A DNA stretch of 64,000 nucleotides, from contig BQMF02000178.1 in the NCBI GenBank assembly GCA_027922465.2, forward strand, positions 558,001 to 622,000, written 5' to 3'. This document shows, piece after piece, positions 1 through 11,545 of this stretch (its first letter is position 1; the number at the start of each line of letters is the position of its first letter). The notes below the pieces were generated by a model. The model had not been told where the DNA came from and searched no databases. It was given only the letters and a program-made list of their open reading frames with translations. Source of the stretch: Turritopsis dohrnii (taxonomy: Eukaryota; Cnidaria; Hydrozoa; Anthoathecata; Oceaniidae). Both the position numbers and the translations under genes were made by a program.

Positions 1-235
1 CATGTTAGAGCGCGTAACTTTTTTAAAACAAAAGTTAATAACAAGTTGAAGTTTTCTCTCTATACGTTTTCAGTGTATTGATAAAAGATTGGTTTTACCA
101 GAGGTTGTGACTTTGAATCTGCTTCTGGTTGAACACAAGTTGTACGAGCCGTTTATAAGGAAATTTGACGTTTATTGATACAGTGATACAGAGCAGGTGG
201 ACATGGGCGGCGAGCGACGCCGCCTTGGCGGCTAG
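1..235 (+). mobile_element. Helitron-like 3' end, copy A (truncated by window start)
   Basis: A GC-rich hairpin (GGCGGCG-AGCGA-CGCCGCC, about 206-224) is followed after a few bases by CTAG at 232-235 and then T. This is the arrangement expected at a Helitron 3' end: hairpin, CTRR, insertion before T. The same 230-bp stretch recurs at about 877-1108 with roughly 90% identity. No Rep/helicase coding sequence is visible, so this would be a non-autonomous copy. Confidence 0.55.
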
Positions 236-255
236 TCTATATATTAATAGCCGAT

Positions 256-258
256 TCT

Positions 259-290
<32 letters not shown>

Positions 291-1108
291 TTGTTTGTTT
301 GTAAGTCACGCAAAATGGTAGATTGAGTTGTGAGCGAAATTATTTCTTTTTTTGTGTGCGACGTGAGTTCGAAGCAAATACATTGCAACCCCAATCGAAG
401 GTGACTTTTTTTGGCTGATGAACTAATAGGAATAACGTTTCGTTTTTATTATTTTGTTAGTTTTATATTCCACGTTGACTTGGCTTTGAAAACAATACAT
501 CAACTAAATACAAAGAAACTAACTGATAAAACATTTTGGACAAAAAGCAGCCGTGGGAGAACGTGGTAGCATCTCGGTTTGCCAGTGTATCCTAACGTAT
601 CCTTGCCTGACTGTCTGAGACGGGTGAACTTTTTTTTCGAGTAATGAAAATGTTTAAAAACCTATAGGTAAAAAAAAATATCATAAAACAAAATATTTTT
701 TTTTGCTTTTGTCATAATAGTTGTCTTTAATCGATTTCTTTTAATCTATTTTATTTTATATCAGATCGAACGTTTTTTTTATTCACTTGATTCATTTAGC
801 ACGTGCCTTTTCTTCTCTCCTCCCGTGTGATCTTTTTAAGAAGAGAATCCATTTTCCCCTTACGTTTGATAGCACCCATGTTAGAGCACGTAACTTTTTT
901 TAAACAAAAGTTAATAAAAAGTTGAAGTTTTCTCTCTATACGTTTTGAGTGTATTGTTACACTGATAAAAGATTGGTTTTACCAGAGGTTGTGACTTCGA
1001 ATCTGCTTCTGGTTGTACGAGCCGTTTATAAGGAAATTTGACGTTTATTGATACAGTGATACAGAGCAGTTGGACATGGGCGGCGAGCGACGCCGCCTTG
1101 GCGGCTAG
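256..1108 (+). mobile_element. Helitron-like non-autonomous element, copy B
   Basis: It begins TCTCTGTCTG, runs into a (TCTG)n/(TTTG)n microsatellite, and ends with the same hairpin plus CTAG (1105-1108) followed by T as copy A. Its 5' 100 bp match the start of the element at 41982 and its last 230 bp match 1-235. The 5' TC and 3' CTAG agree with Helitron ends, but the base before the 5' end is T rather than the expected A, so the exact 5' boundary is uncertain. Confidence 0.5.
258..302. repeat. (TCTG)n / (TTTG)n microsatellite
   Basis: Tandem tetranucleotides run from TCTG into TTTG units, at the 5' end of the Helitron-like copy B. A shorter version sits at the same place in the related element at 41982. 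Confidence 0.85.
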
Positions 1109-3209
1109 TATATATATATATATATAATTATGTACACTAAAAGGTTACAGCTGAATTTACATAAAAACAATTAAAAACAACAGCTTTTCAACAAATTTTC
1201 GACATTTTACGTGCCTTCATCAGGTTACAATGATACAAAGTTCATAGAAGGGCGTTTAAATACTTAAAAAGAGCGCGAAAAGTAATTAAAAATAAACTAG
1301 CATGTAGCTTTAGCTAAAAAATGCCCCCGCACTCAAGCATTTTAATTTGTATACACAGCAGCTATACATTGCAAGCTATACAACGGAAATAAAAATAAGT
1401 TTTGGTTTATGGTGGGCTTGGTAAGTGGCTTACTTATATGCTTAAATATTTCGACAAAGCCAGTTTTTTAGGTAGCCTCAAAGCTACTCAACACTCACTC
1501 AAAATCGTTTTAGAACTGTCTCGCATTATGATCACGAGACGAGTAGCATTTAGCATTTAATTTGTAACATTTAATGCTTCGAAACAGGCATACAATAACA
1601 CCCTTCATTCAAAGAGTTGACATGATGGCATCTCGATAATTGAAAAACTATTTAATCAGCAAACGGTCATTTAAAGAACAAGCAATGTTTTATGACGTCA
1701 TTTCTATTGTTTTGAAAGAACAAGGGTGAAGGGAGATAAAAAGATTAAGATGGATGTTTTTGTAAAACTTTTCACAGTAACAAATATATACATTTTAACT
1801 TTTGATAACATTGTATAAACAAAATAAAAACAAGAAGAATTGTGAGCATGATCATTTTGAAATGGGAGATCAGATTTGAAAACTCATTGACAGATGGTCT
1901 TCACGGTTTTTCACTTACATTAGAATTGAGTTAAACTTTCTTTACTATAGCTTTTCCAATTACAAGAACAATTAATTGTTCATATGAAACAATAGTTAAA
2001 ACGTTTTACAATACAACAAATAGTTTAATGAGTAGTGTAACCATGCGGCATAGTGTAGCAGTGGGAGTATTTCAAAACCAACTTGGAATATGCAAACCAA
2101 ATAGATCTAAACTTAAACAGATGAAAATCTGCTTAAAACTTTGTTACTTTTTGTTATCTCTTAGGCCTAAGTCACACTGATGCTAATATACCGTTCAAAA
2201 AGTGTAAATAAGGCTTAACAAATAATAACAGAAAGTATTTGCTACAAACAAAAGAAATGTGTGAACTGAAACCATGGATACGTATTTTATAATCAAATAC
2301 GTATTTTACAATCAAAATAAGATTCTGTAAGAGCCAAAAGAAAAAAAAACCTTTTTAAAAAAAATCTATTAGAAATCTGTTTCAAACTTTGACTCAAAAC
2401 TAAAAATAGCCAAAGTTACGTAAAAAAACAAGAAAAAATATAGAAAGGTCTTATTGATCATGATCACACTAGGTTTGGAGGACAGTTTAAAGAAAAAAAA
2501 AAACACGAAGAGCGACAGTTTGTAAATATGGCTTTCTTACATACACAGAAATCCAATTTAAATATTTTTAAGGCAAGATCCGCCAATCAGTCGTTGAATA
2601 AAATTAATTGAATGAAAGATTTAGAGTTAAAACATATACAAAAATAAAATGCATGGTTGGCAAAATTTCAGATTTCAAGCTGTGCTTCAAAATCCTACGT
2701 TCATTTCACTAAAACAACACTAAAGTAATATGAAAAATATCTAAGCAATGTTAGCATACGAACTTCCTAAATAACATAGTATAGTATGATAATAAATTAG
2801 GAAAGAGATACAAAAAAACATTCTGTCTCCCACTTACAGTACCATGCTTTGAAACGGTAAAAAAAAGCAAAGTCAGCTAATAATTGTATACCACCGTGTA
2901 ACGTCAACACGAAAGTTGGAAGATGATGATGATGAGGATGATGAGGATGAAGAACAAAATCGGAAACTGACATTCGCCTATCTCGTGAAACTACTATGCC
3001 TCCTCGCTCGCTTACGCTCGCTGCGGGGGCAATTAAAAGCATTGTCGAGATTGGATGTGGCCTGGTTTCTGTACACTACACTTTTATACGTTAGCACCCG
3101 GTTTTTATATATAATTTAAAATACTTTAAAAGATTAAAAATATTAAAGCTGATATATACATATATACAGTAAAATTGATACAACAAGTTTCTTAAAAATA
3201 CAAGCCCGT
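1109..3209. other. Stretch without recognisable genes
   Basis: Starts with a short (TA)n run just after the Helitron end. It is AT-rich and full of stops on both strands. A (GAT/GAG)n microsatellite lies near 2921-2955 and makes acidic or His-rich shadow ORFs. No domain, splice-supported exon or RNA gene was recognised. Confidence 0.6.
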
Positions 3210-3216
3210 TTCAAAC

Positions 3217-4870
3217 CATAGAAATACGAAAAGAGATAGAATAACATCGATGAAATTTCCTTTGTACCATCCGTGTTGTAATTACTGGTGGCCGTATACA
3301 AAGTTGAATTTTAAAAATTTAAAATTTCGCGCTATATATGGAAGTCTATTGTTCCCCGTAATAAAAGTCGTAATTCAGATCTCGAGATCTATTGTTAATT
3401 TTTCAAAATGTGGGACTTCAAGTAATGTCTTTTTATCAATTCTGCATAATTATCAAAATTATTAGAATTATTCAGATGATAGCAAAACGAAAAATAAGTT
3501 TGCGTTTTATGATTTGACGAGAATAATATTCGTATTCATTGCTTTCTCGTGATCAGCTAAGCAAGAGGGTATGCATCTACCGGTTTCAAACCATTAAAGT
3601 TCTCGGTGAAAACTCTCTCAAAAGCGTTTGGAAGAACGAGTCATCACGTGACCAAATGCTCATCATCCCAAACAAATTTAACAAGGTTTTAACCATAAAA
3701 ATTAGCTGGTTTGAAACCGGTAGATGAAATGTATGGCAAATATGTAAAATCAGAAATTTTTACCTATCTCTGGTAAAATCATATTAAAGATTTTGAGATT
3801 GATATTGATACAAATGAAGACAAAATAACATTGACGAAAGTACACTTGATTCTCGTAATGAACATGTATGTTTTGAAGTGGAAATTCCTTATGATATTTC
3901 TGTTTGAACGAACATGAACAATTTTACAAGTTGTTATAAATTGTTTTTACTATGAACAATGTTCTCCGGACAAGCTGCCAGCTTTCTGATGAAACAGAGA
4001 TCATCACTTCATTGAATAATATCACCACTTCACTGCTTTGTCGTAAATATCAAAAGATTCTTAAAAGAGTTGCCTTGACATATATAAATGGCATTAAAAA
4101 TATATTTATGTATAAAATGTATATTCTGACTGCCTAAAATTAGAGAAAAATACTTCAACTTCTTTTTCTGGAAGGTTTCCGTAAAAGTATGAATGATCAA
4201 AGTATGATCTTTATAATCTGGTTTGGCAGAAACATAACTTTCTTCTCACTCAACCTTTGCAGAATAGGAGATTGTTTTTACAAACTTAAAATAATACAGC
4301 TGTGCACGTGCGCTATTGTTCAATATCAGAGATTTTGATTGGTACATTTATTTTTTCGGCGTGATAATTATTCGCCGACAATTAAGAAAGTGTAAACAAT
4401 GTTTATGACCATAATTAAGAGGACGCCAATTAGTTTCGGTCCCGATACTTACACCACAACATTCTATATTCCTTAGGTTGTCGTACTAGTGAAAACAACT
4501 TGAAAACGCTTTTAGTTTGTAAAATAATGAAACAAACGTCCGAGTATGTGAAATGAAAAACCGAAAATATGTTTTTCATTATAACATAAAAACGAAAAAA
4601 CGAATTCAATTCCGATTTTCTGAAAAAAGTAGCTTTTAGAAGCCCTAATAAGGATAGCATGTTTGTTTTTACGAATGAACTTATTAAGTATACTCGTTTT
4701 TGATTTAAAATTTTCGGTTTTTACTTCAAATTTTACCGAGTAGTTAAAAAATAATAAACATTGCATAAAAGAGAATGAGGCGAGGCAACAATGAAAATTG
4801 AATAGAAATTTGAATAGAGCTAAGGTGAGCTAAAGTTTGATGTTATTCTATCTCTTTTCGTATTTCTATG
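3217..4870. mobile_element. DNA transposon with 32-bp TIR and 7-bp TSD (P-like)
   Basis: Exact 32-bp inverted repeats lie at 3217-3248 and 4839-4870, starting CATAGAAATACG. The same 7 bases, TTCAAAC, lie immediately outside both ends (3210-3216 and 4871-4877), which marks a target-site duplication. A CATR start and a 7-8 bp duplication resemble the P superfamily. The interior has no THAP or transposase ORF that I can recognise, and it contains a second, smaller inverted repeat at 3574-3726. Confidence 0.75.
3574..3726. mobile_element. Small MITE with perfect 20-bp TIR
   Basis: The 20-bp sequence CATCTACCGGTTTCAAACCA at 3574-3593 is exactly inverted at 3707-3726. The element is 153 bp and sits inside the larger element 3217-4870, so it is either nested or part of that element's interior. 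No clear target-site duplication. Confidence 0.65.
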
Positions 4871-4977
4871 TTCAAACACATTCATTCACACGAACATATA
4901 ACAACCATCACCTCCTTCTGTTACTCAAGATGATGGCAGACGACTAGACAAACAAACATAAAACGTTACGATACATC

Positions 4978-5693
4978 ATGGAGGTATAAAACAGAAGGAG
5001 AACGAACTCTTATTTTTCTATTATTCAGATAATGACTATTCTATTCATTGCGGTATCACTTTGATGTCATCCGTGATGCGCTTTCGGCTGGTTGTCGGTG
5101 AAACGAATACTTTTTTAAAAATTAACGACAATTTAAAAACCAAATATCATCCATTATAACAACGGATCAACTTGCTGCATAGTGACAAGCAGATTATTAA
5201 ACCTAAAGCTTCCTTGAGAAACAAATGAAAATCTATGTTTTTATACAGAGTTGAAGATATCGCGTAATTCATGTATAAGTTCCAATCTACATATCTTCTG
5301 ACTTAAATGCGCCTCGATAGTGCCGCGGTACGTGCAAAAACTTAGGATTATTCTCTCTTCAAAAACTGAAGCTCAGCGAAACTGCTTGAGGGGATCACGA
5401 GATATATAGACCTAAAGTTGCAATGTTTTCGTTGCATATTTGTGACGTTTTTGCATAATTCTCCCAATTCCTACAGATTATGCATGCTAAGAACTTTACC
5501 CTAACGATCTTTAATCACATTGGAGAATTGATATGAACGAAATTTTCACGCAAGAACGCCAAAATTATAAAAATTATGCAAGATGATAGCAATTATATGT
5601 TATTACACACTGAGGACTTAAACAATGCAGCGCATCACGGATAGTACAATAGCAGATTTTGAGTTCGTTCTCCTTCTGTTTTATACCTCCATG
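4978..5693. mobile_element. MITE with 33-bp TIR and 7-bp TSD (P-like)
   Basis: Inverted repeats of 33 bp starting CATGGAGGTATAAAACAG lie at 4978-5010 and 5661-5693. GATACAT occurs directly before the left end and directly after the right end: a perfect 7-bp target duplication. It begins with CAT and has the same duplication length as the element at 3217, which suggests the same transposase class. No coding capacity seen. Confidence 0.75.
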
Positions 5694-5834
5694 GATACAT
5701 ATAAGAAGGGATCCGATCCAGGTGAAAAGAAAGTAGACATGCTATCTTTCTAAACAGCCACAGGCTACTAACGCAAGCGCTTTGACAAGTGACCAATGTC
5801 AGTCAAGACATTGCAAGGATGGTTCAACCTATAA

Positions 5835-7587
5835 TTATATATATATACAGTATATATATCAATTACGTAACTGTAATTTTAGAAATAATTCAAGTAGCAT
5901 TATGTAAAGTAATAACAATTACACAAAAACAAATTAACTGATTTGTTTCTTTTGCTCTTCATTGTTGTTTTCTTTTAATTACCTTATACAATTAAAGAAT
6001 TTGTAAGCTGTAGCTATTTTAACTTCAGTTATTTCTCTAGAATTTATAAAATTTCACCCAGACACATGTATTAAATACTACAATGGAGTTGACTTATTGA
6101 ATTCCAAATCAGAGAATATTTTGCAATATGGATAAAATATTGTATTGTTTACATTTTTTGTTGTTAAGCAGTCCAATTTCAGCATAAAATGAAAATTCAT
6201 TTCCCATGAACAATAATAAGCTTGCAATAAGAATTCAAAAAAGGTATATAAATCTCTAAAAGGACCCATGTGAATAAAACTTTATGGGGCATAATAGTGT
6301 GGTGTGTGTCTGCTGCACACATCTCATAAACATAAACATTTATATACATTAGATTTTATCATCATCATTGGACTTTTATGTCTTGTTTTGTGTTGTGTGT
6401 GGAAATAAAAACAGTTAGGTGGATCAAAATACAACACGAAGTTGAATAAACATGGCTTAAAGATAGTAGTAGCTATATAAATATTATATGGAGAAGAAAT
6501 AACAGCTTTATCTTTTATTTCCTCACAGATACACACAGCTTGTGAGCATAGATGCACTTTCAAAAGCTTTGATCTGAATTTAAATTTTCAAAAGTATCAA
6601 CAAGCAATATTCTCATTAACTTACAATATTAATTATCGTAAAGGATAGGAGGTATTCCTGGTTTCCCAGTTGGAAGTTCATAACAAACCTCGGAGCATTC
6701 GGAGATTTCTCGGGGGAAAATGTCTACTTAACTCAAAAAAGCAACCACTTTGTTTTGACCGCCACCGTACAGATCGACAATTTTGCCTAAACGCTATACC
6801 CTGAACACTTATGAGCTTGATCATCCATATTATTATCTACCTCAAAATTTCCGAAAATCAAAGGTAAGTGAGCCAAATCGCACTTTTTGTATGACCCTGT
6901 AGGAGGTTGCATCCAGTTACGGCAGCCGAAATGCATCTCTCTGTTAGAGTGCGTTTACAGCCGTAGTGAACTCAAACCGGTTTGAAAGTTTAAGCTGTTT
7001 GAAATCGGCTATCTGTTTACATGAGAAATTTCGATACGGTCTTGGCGAGTTTTGTCGAGTACAAATCGAAACAATAGATTTACTAGTTTCTAGCTCTCTC
7101 TACGAGTGCGTTTTTACATAAGAGCCATGCTGAACTCACAACGGTTTGAGATTTCAATACGGGTAGAAATATTTTCTATACACGATTGAATAAATTTAGC
7201 ACATTCTGCATTTTTATTTCATATGTGTCAGCAAAATTTAATTAACATGCGCATGCTTGTTAACACATTTTATGATAAAACAATGAAATGTGAAAACTTT
7301 CACACCTTTCCAAGCCGTATCGAAATTTCAAACCTACTTCACAAGTAGGTTTGAAATCATCACGGGTAGAATTTCAGTACGGTCGTTATCATGTAAACAT
7401 TGCTGAAGGTTTGACCAGGAACCGTAGTGAAATAATTACCCGTATCGAAACTCGTAACGGGAGGATTGAAATTTCAAACCGGTTTGAGTTCACTACGGCT
7501 CTCATATAAACGCACTCCTTAGTGTTTGATGACAATATTTGATCTTGCCAAATGAGCTCCGTTCCGCTAAAAGCTACACTCCGCAAA
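5835..7587 (+). repeat. Left arm of the long inverted repeat
   Basis: Matches the reverse complement of 14617-15880. It is longer than the right arm because a 572-bp MITE (6947-7518) is inserted in it. The match stops abruptly in the A-run after CTCCGCAAAAA near 7587. Confidence 0.65.
6947..7518. mobile_element. Nested MITE with TTA target duplication (PIF/Harbinger-like)
   Basis: Ends are inverted repeats of about 40 bp starting GAGTGCGTTTACAGCCGTAG, with the palindrome AAACCGGTTT inside. TTA flanks it at 6944-6946 and 7519-7521. The right arm of the long inverted repeat lacks this segment at the homologous position (around 14683-14690), giving a natural empty site. A further partial copy of the terminal sequence lies near 7105-7170. 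Confidence 0.75.
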
Positions 7588-7685
7588 AAAGTTTTGTAAA
7601 AACTTTTGAATGAACGTGTAAAAAAACAGAAAAACATTGATATCGATGATGTTGTTTTTTTTCTTGATAACAGTGGAAACTTTAT

Positions 7686-7980
7686 GTAAGTAAGTAAGTA
7701 AGTAACGGGAGTTTTTAGTCCTTGGGCTTCCATCCGTAATGGTTGGTTCTTCCGCCCGCCGACTTGCAACTATTAGTTGACTTACCGCCAGAGATACGTA
7801 TAGCATTGCTCTAACTTGCCCGAAGGCCAGTGTGCAGTCAGTCGATGGCTCCTAATGGGCTGACACGCTGCTTTTAAAGCGCATCGGAGTGGTGTATTGA
7901 GATGCGACATGACTGGACTCGAACACGGGTCGCAGCGGTCGCACTCAAAGGTACTAACCACTACACCATCGCTGCACTAT
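7686..7980 (-). mobile_element. tRNA-derived SINE, minus strand
   Basis: Read on the minus strand, it starts with a tRNA-like head: an A-box region GATGGTGTAGTGGTTAGTAC near 7950-7970 and a B box GTTCGAGTCC at 7915-7924. It ends in a (TTAC)n tail, seen on the plus strand as TAAG repeats at 7687-7704. This is an RNA polymerase III type SINE and not a functional tRNA gene, because the acceptor stem is not complementary and the body continues about 200 bp past the B box. Confidence 0.75.
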
Positions 7981-8440
7981 GCAGCACTATTTATTTTGCA
8001 AAATTCAATATATAATACTGTCAATTTTTCCTTACGATCATCGAATGTAAATCAAAACACAATCCAACAATGACAGTCTGTAAATTAAATCAACCCAGAA
8101 GACGAACTTCTGCTATGTAGTGATTTGGTCATGGATGTGTATTTTCACTACCAAAATCTGCTGTTTTTTTCAGTTTGGATTTACGAAGGTCATTTTTATC
8201 ACATTATAAACAATGAGTGTGAACATGTTTTTTTGAACAGAGATGTTTATTCTGATACTTGAATTTGGTTTGCTTATGATATTTTAAAACCAAATTTAAA
8301 GCATTCCATAATAGCACCCACCCTATCTCTGGCTTTCCTGCTGGCGCTATTTCGTATGCAATGCTTTAAGTTGTTTTTATATCTTTATTATTCCTTTAAA
8401 TAAATAAACATATTCCACCTTTTATTACATCTATTTTTTA
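7981..8440. other. Stretch without recognisable features
   Basis: AT-rich, with no supported exon on either strand. A LINE-type tail begins soon after. Confidence 0.5.
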
Positions 8441-8449
8441 TTTTTTATT

Positions 8450-8565
8450 TTGAATACTATGCAGGACAAACATTGATAACAGTATTTTGTATAATTGTAA
8501 ATATTGTACATATATATAACTGAAGTTTTTATCCTGGGTAAATATTAAATAATAATAATAATATT
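8450..8565 (+). mobile_element. LINE 3'-tail-like segment
   Basis: Contains a run related to TATTGTACATATA...TTTTTATCCTGGGTAAATATT followed by (AAT)n. The same tail pattern (ATCCTGGGTAAA or ATCCTGTATAAA plus an A-rich microsatellite) recurs near 23340-23445, 41590-41665 and in the SINE at 32068. A shared 3' tail is typical of a LINE and the SINEs it mobilises. Confidence 0.5.
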
Positions 8566-9587
8566 TCTGGCAGCCTTGAGAATTATCTTGTCATCGATTA
8601 CGTCATATACCACCGGATTTATTGTTTTCGTTGGGCCTTGCAATGCAATGTCTTCTTTGTTATCATAAGACAAAACAGCATAAGAGATTTTGAGGCAGAC
8701 TAACTCTCAGAACTACATAAAGATGTGGAAACAGAACCAGTATTGCAACCTGTAGCAGGAGAAGTAATTAATGGCCTGGAAGGAGACAACGCAAAACTTG
8801 ACATAAGTGCTAGAGGTGTATGGAGACCCGGTCAGAATGCTTTTTTCGATGTGAGAGTTACAAACACAACCAGCCAGTCACAAAATCAAACGTCAACTTT
8901 GAAAGTCCTTGAAAAACACGAACGTGAAAAGAAACGGCAATACAACAACCGCATTATGAACATTGAGCATGGTACCTTCACCCCATTAGTGTTTTCAGTT
9001 ACGGGTGTGATGGGAAAAGAATGCTCAATGTTTCATAAACATATTGCTGACAAAATCGCAAATCTAATAATAATATTTCTGGCAGCCTTGAGAATTATCT
9101 CGTCATCGATTACGTCATATACCACCGGATTTATTGTTTTCGTTGGGCCTTGCAATGCAATGTCTTCTTTGTTATCATAAGACAAAACAGCATAAGAGAT
9201 TTTGAGGCAGACTAACTCTCAGAACTACATAAAGATGTGGAAACAGAACCAGTATTGCAACCTGTAGCAGGAGAAGTAATTAATGGCCTGGAAGGAGACA
9301 ACGCAAAACTTGACATAAGTGCTAGAGGTGTATGGAGACCCGGTCAGAATGCTTTTTTCGATGTGAGAGTTACAAACACAACCAGCCAGTCACAAAATCA
9401 AACGTCAACTTTGAAAGTCCTTGAAAAACACGAACGTGAAAAGAAACGGCAATACAACAACCGCATTATGAACATTGAGCATGGTACCTTCACCCCATTA
9501 GTGTCTTCAGTTACGGGTGTGATGGGAAAAGAATGCTCAATGTTTCATAAACATATTGCTGACAAAATCACAAAGGAAAAGATATAG
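8560..9587 (+). pseudogene. Tandemly duplicated retroelement C-terminal fragment
   Basis: Two direct copies of a 512-bp unit, nearly identical, start near 8560 and 9070. Each carries an open stretch (about 8704-9060 and 9216-9587) whose residues include ISARGVWRPGQNAFFDVRV, KHEREKKRQYNNR and EHGTFTPLVF. I recognise this motif set from the C-terminal, possibly restriction-endonuclease-like, region of non-LTR retroelement polyproteins common in cnidarians; this is from memory and no search was run. There is no Met start, stops lie just upstream, and the reverse transcriptase is absent. A related fragment lies at 33988-34179 on the minus strand. Confidence 0.6.
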
Positions 9588-9729
9588 TAATGTAATAACA
9601 GTCATTAGATGCAAGCTATCTTTTCTGATCCTAAGAGCAGCTTTACTGTGCATCAGAGGAAGCAGGGCTCACAGAAAAGATGTAAGAATCGAGGACGACA
9701 TGTAAAGGGTGGGACAAACATGAAGTTTT

Positions 9730-9825
9730 TTGGGTTCTTTTGTTTTTTGTTTTTTTTTTTGTTTTGTTTTGTTTGTTTTTTTGTGTTTTTGGGGGGTTAG
9801 TTTTGTTTTTTGTTTGTTTTTTGTA
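9730..9825. repeat. (TTTTG)n / T-rich low-complexity tract
   Basis: T-runs interrupted by G, forming imperfect TTTTG units. It marks the broken end of the retroelement N-terminal fragment that lies on the opposite strand. Confidence 0.7.
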
Positions 9826-10571
9826 AATGCCTTCTTGAAAAGATGAACCGTTTGGATGTTTTTGCTGTAAGATGTGAAGGTTCAAGGGAAGGATACCCCA
9901 AGACATATTGTTTGTGATAACTTTGATAGCATTGTTCACGTTTCCTTTAAGCATATGGTTCTTGAACTGCTGTGATATTACCGCTATGTCCCTTTTACCC
10001 GATGGTTTGGAAAGCCTATATTGCAATGTTTCAGCTTCATCTAACAGTGCCAAAACGTCCCCTTTCTTCCAGGTTGTAAGACGATGCGTGAGGATCTCCA
10101 CATGATCTTTACTTTTCGATGATTTGTGTGGTTTTTGTAACAATAACGCTGGCATTATATGCATAGTTTTTAATGCTATCTGTTTTAGTGGCGACTCTTC
10201 GTTCCACGATGCCAGAAGTCTGGTGATTTCGCGAATATAATTTTTTCCTGATTGGCCGTTGGGAAGCACAAATAAATTTTTGTTCCAGAAGACAACTTTC
10301 TCTTAGCAAACGTTTATATCTTGTTCTATTTCGCTTCATTTTGCTTGTCCCAATTGAATTTTTCGAGTAAAGGTTCTGCTGCTGCTTCTACCGAAAGCGT
10401 TAAACTTTCACTACCTTCATTTGCTTCGAGCGGCTTTTCTATGGATACTTCTAGGTTATTTTGAACATTCAGCTGAGTTTGGCATTGTCGAAGGTGTGGT
10501 AACATACTTCGCATAGTCCGAAAAGACCTGCGACATTTGAAATATTTCTCATCTACTTCAATCGTAGTCAT
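9826..10571 (-). pseudogene. Retroelement polyprotein N-terminal fragment
   Basis: Read on the minus strand from 10571, the first part has a CxxxF/CxxH-like finger (FKCRRSFRTMRSMLPHLRQC) and then an acidic linker. After a frameshift near 10290-10310, with a stop in the new frame just upstream, it continues NLFVLPNGQSGKNYIREIT, IMPALLLQKPHKSSKSKDH, NNMSWGILPLN and HILQQKHP. This order (finger, LFxLPxGxxGK, PxLLLQKPxKxSK, LLxNNMxxGxLPLN, LKQKHP) is the part before the reverse transcriptase in the same polyprotein family as 8560-9587. It ends at a T-rich tract, before any RT domain. The N- and C-terminal pieces face each other, so the locus was rearranged. Confidence 0.6.
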
Positions 10572-10719
10572 CCTTCGACCAATTTGTTCGGTTTCCGTAT
10601 TGGTCTGGCTTTATATTTGCTCATTTTTGTCGTCCATTGCTACTTTATATCTCCAAGCAAATTTCTTCAATTTATGGAACGGTTTCCGTCTGATTGAAAT
10701 GAAACTTTGCTATGGTTGA

Positions 10720-11545
10720 CTTAGCGCAGTGGTGGAGAGCGTATTTGAGCACCTTTAACCGTCAACTGTTCAACAGCTGCATCTTACGCTCAACCGGAAA
10801 AAGCTCGAGAGAGATAAAAATTAACATTACCGCTGATTTAGAATTGAGAGATTTAGAATTCTCTTGAGATGCTCTTGAGCTTGGCGTTAAAGTTAAACAC
10901 ATTCTAATTTTGAGCGCGTATTTGTTCTCTCTCTTTTGTTAAATTTTATATCAGCCAATCATATTTGAACATTGCTTGTTTTTGATATGCGAATGTCAAT
11001 AAAAAAAAAAATATTCAAGATTTCTTTATGAAGGATAGAATCCAAAAACGTTATTCCTCAAACAATGGGGGATTCATTCTGAAATGCTTTGAAAAGACAT
11101 TCTTGGACAAACAGCATTAAATCTTTAACCAAAACATTGTATAACCCTTTGGAACGTCTCTCCAAAAGAAAAGATTCTCATCCACATTTTCTTTGACGAC
11201 AGTAATATCTTTAGTTCAAAACAGTGCAAAACTAGTAACTTTCTTCTGTTTAAGGCTGCCATTCTGAATGTGTTAATGTTTTTGCACGTGCACGAAAAAC
11301 ACTTATGGAAATCAATTAGTACTCCCGAGAAAAGATCTTACAAGCTTTTTTATGAGAGCAGGCCTTAACTGGTGAGGATAGATTGGATTAAGTGTCTCTC
11401 GATGTGTATTATTGTTGACTATTTTATCTCGACTGCCCTCTCTCTCGAACAAAAAGCTCAGTTCCTTGATTATTTGTGTACTCTTAAAGCTATTTCTACC
11501 TCTTTATCTTGAACTTTCTCTCCTGAATAAATTTTCTGGTCCCTT
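10720..11545. other. Stretch without supported genes
   Basis: Near 10715-10740 there is a short A-box-like string (TTAGCGCAGTGGTGGAGAGCG) with no convincing B box after it. The rest is AT-rich with no supported exon. Confidence 0.45.

Noticed and set aside
2797..3119. Opposing frames with poly-His and poly-Asp/Glu runs
   Set aside because: Products of a (GAT/GAG)n microsatellite; no homology or splice support.
7905..7975. Second tRNA-like sequence on the minus strand
   Set aside because: Also a SINE head; the acceptor stem does not pair.
9609..9800. Phe-rich 63-codon frame
   Set aside because: Encoded by the T-rich low-complexity tract.
10715..10790. A-box-like TTAGCGCAGTGGTGGAGAGCG
   Set aside because: No B box at the right distance; at most a decayed SINE head.
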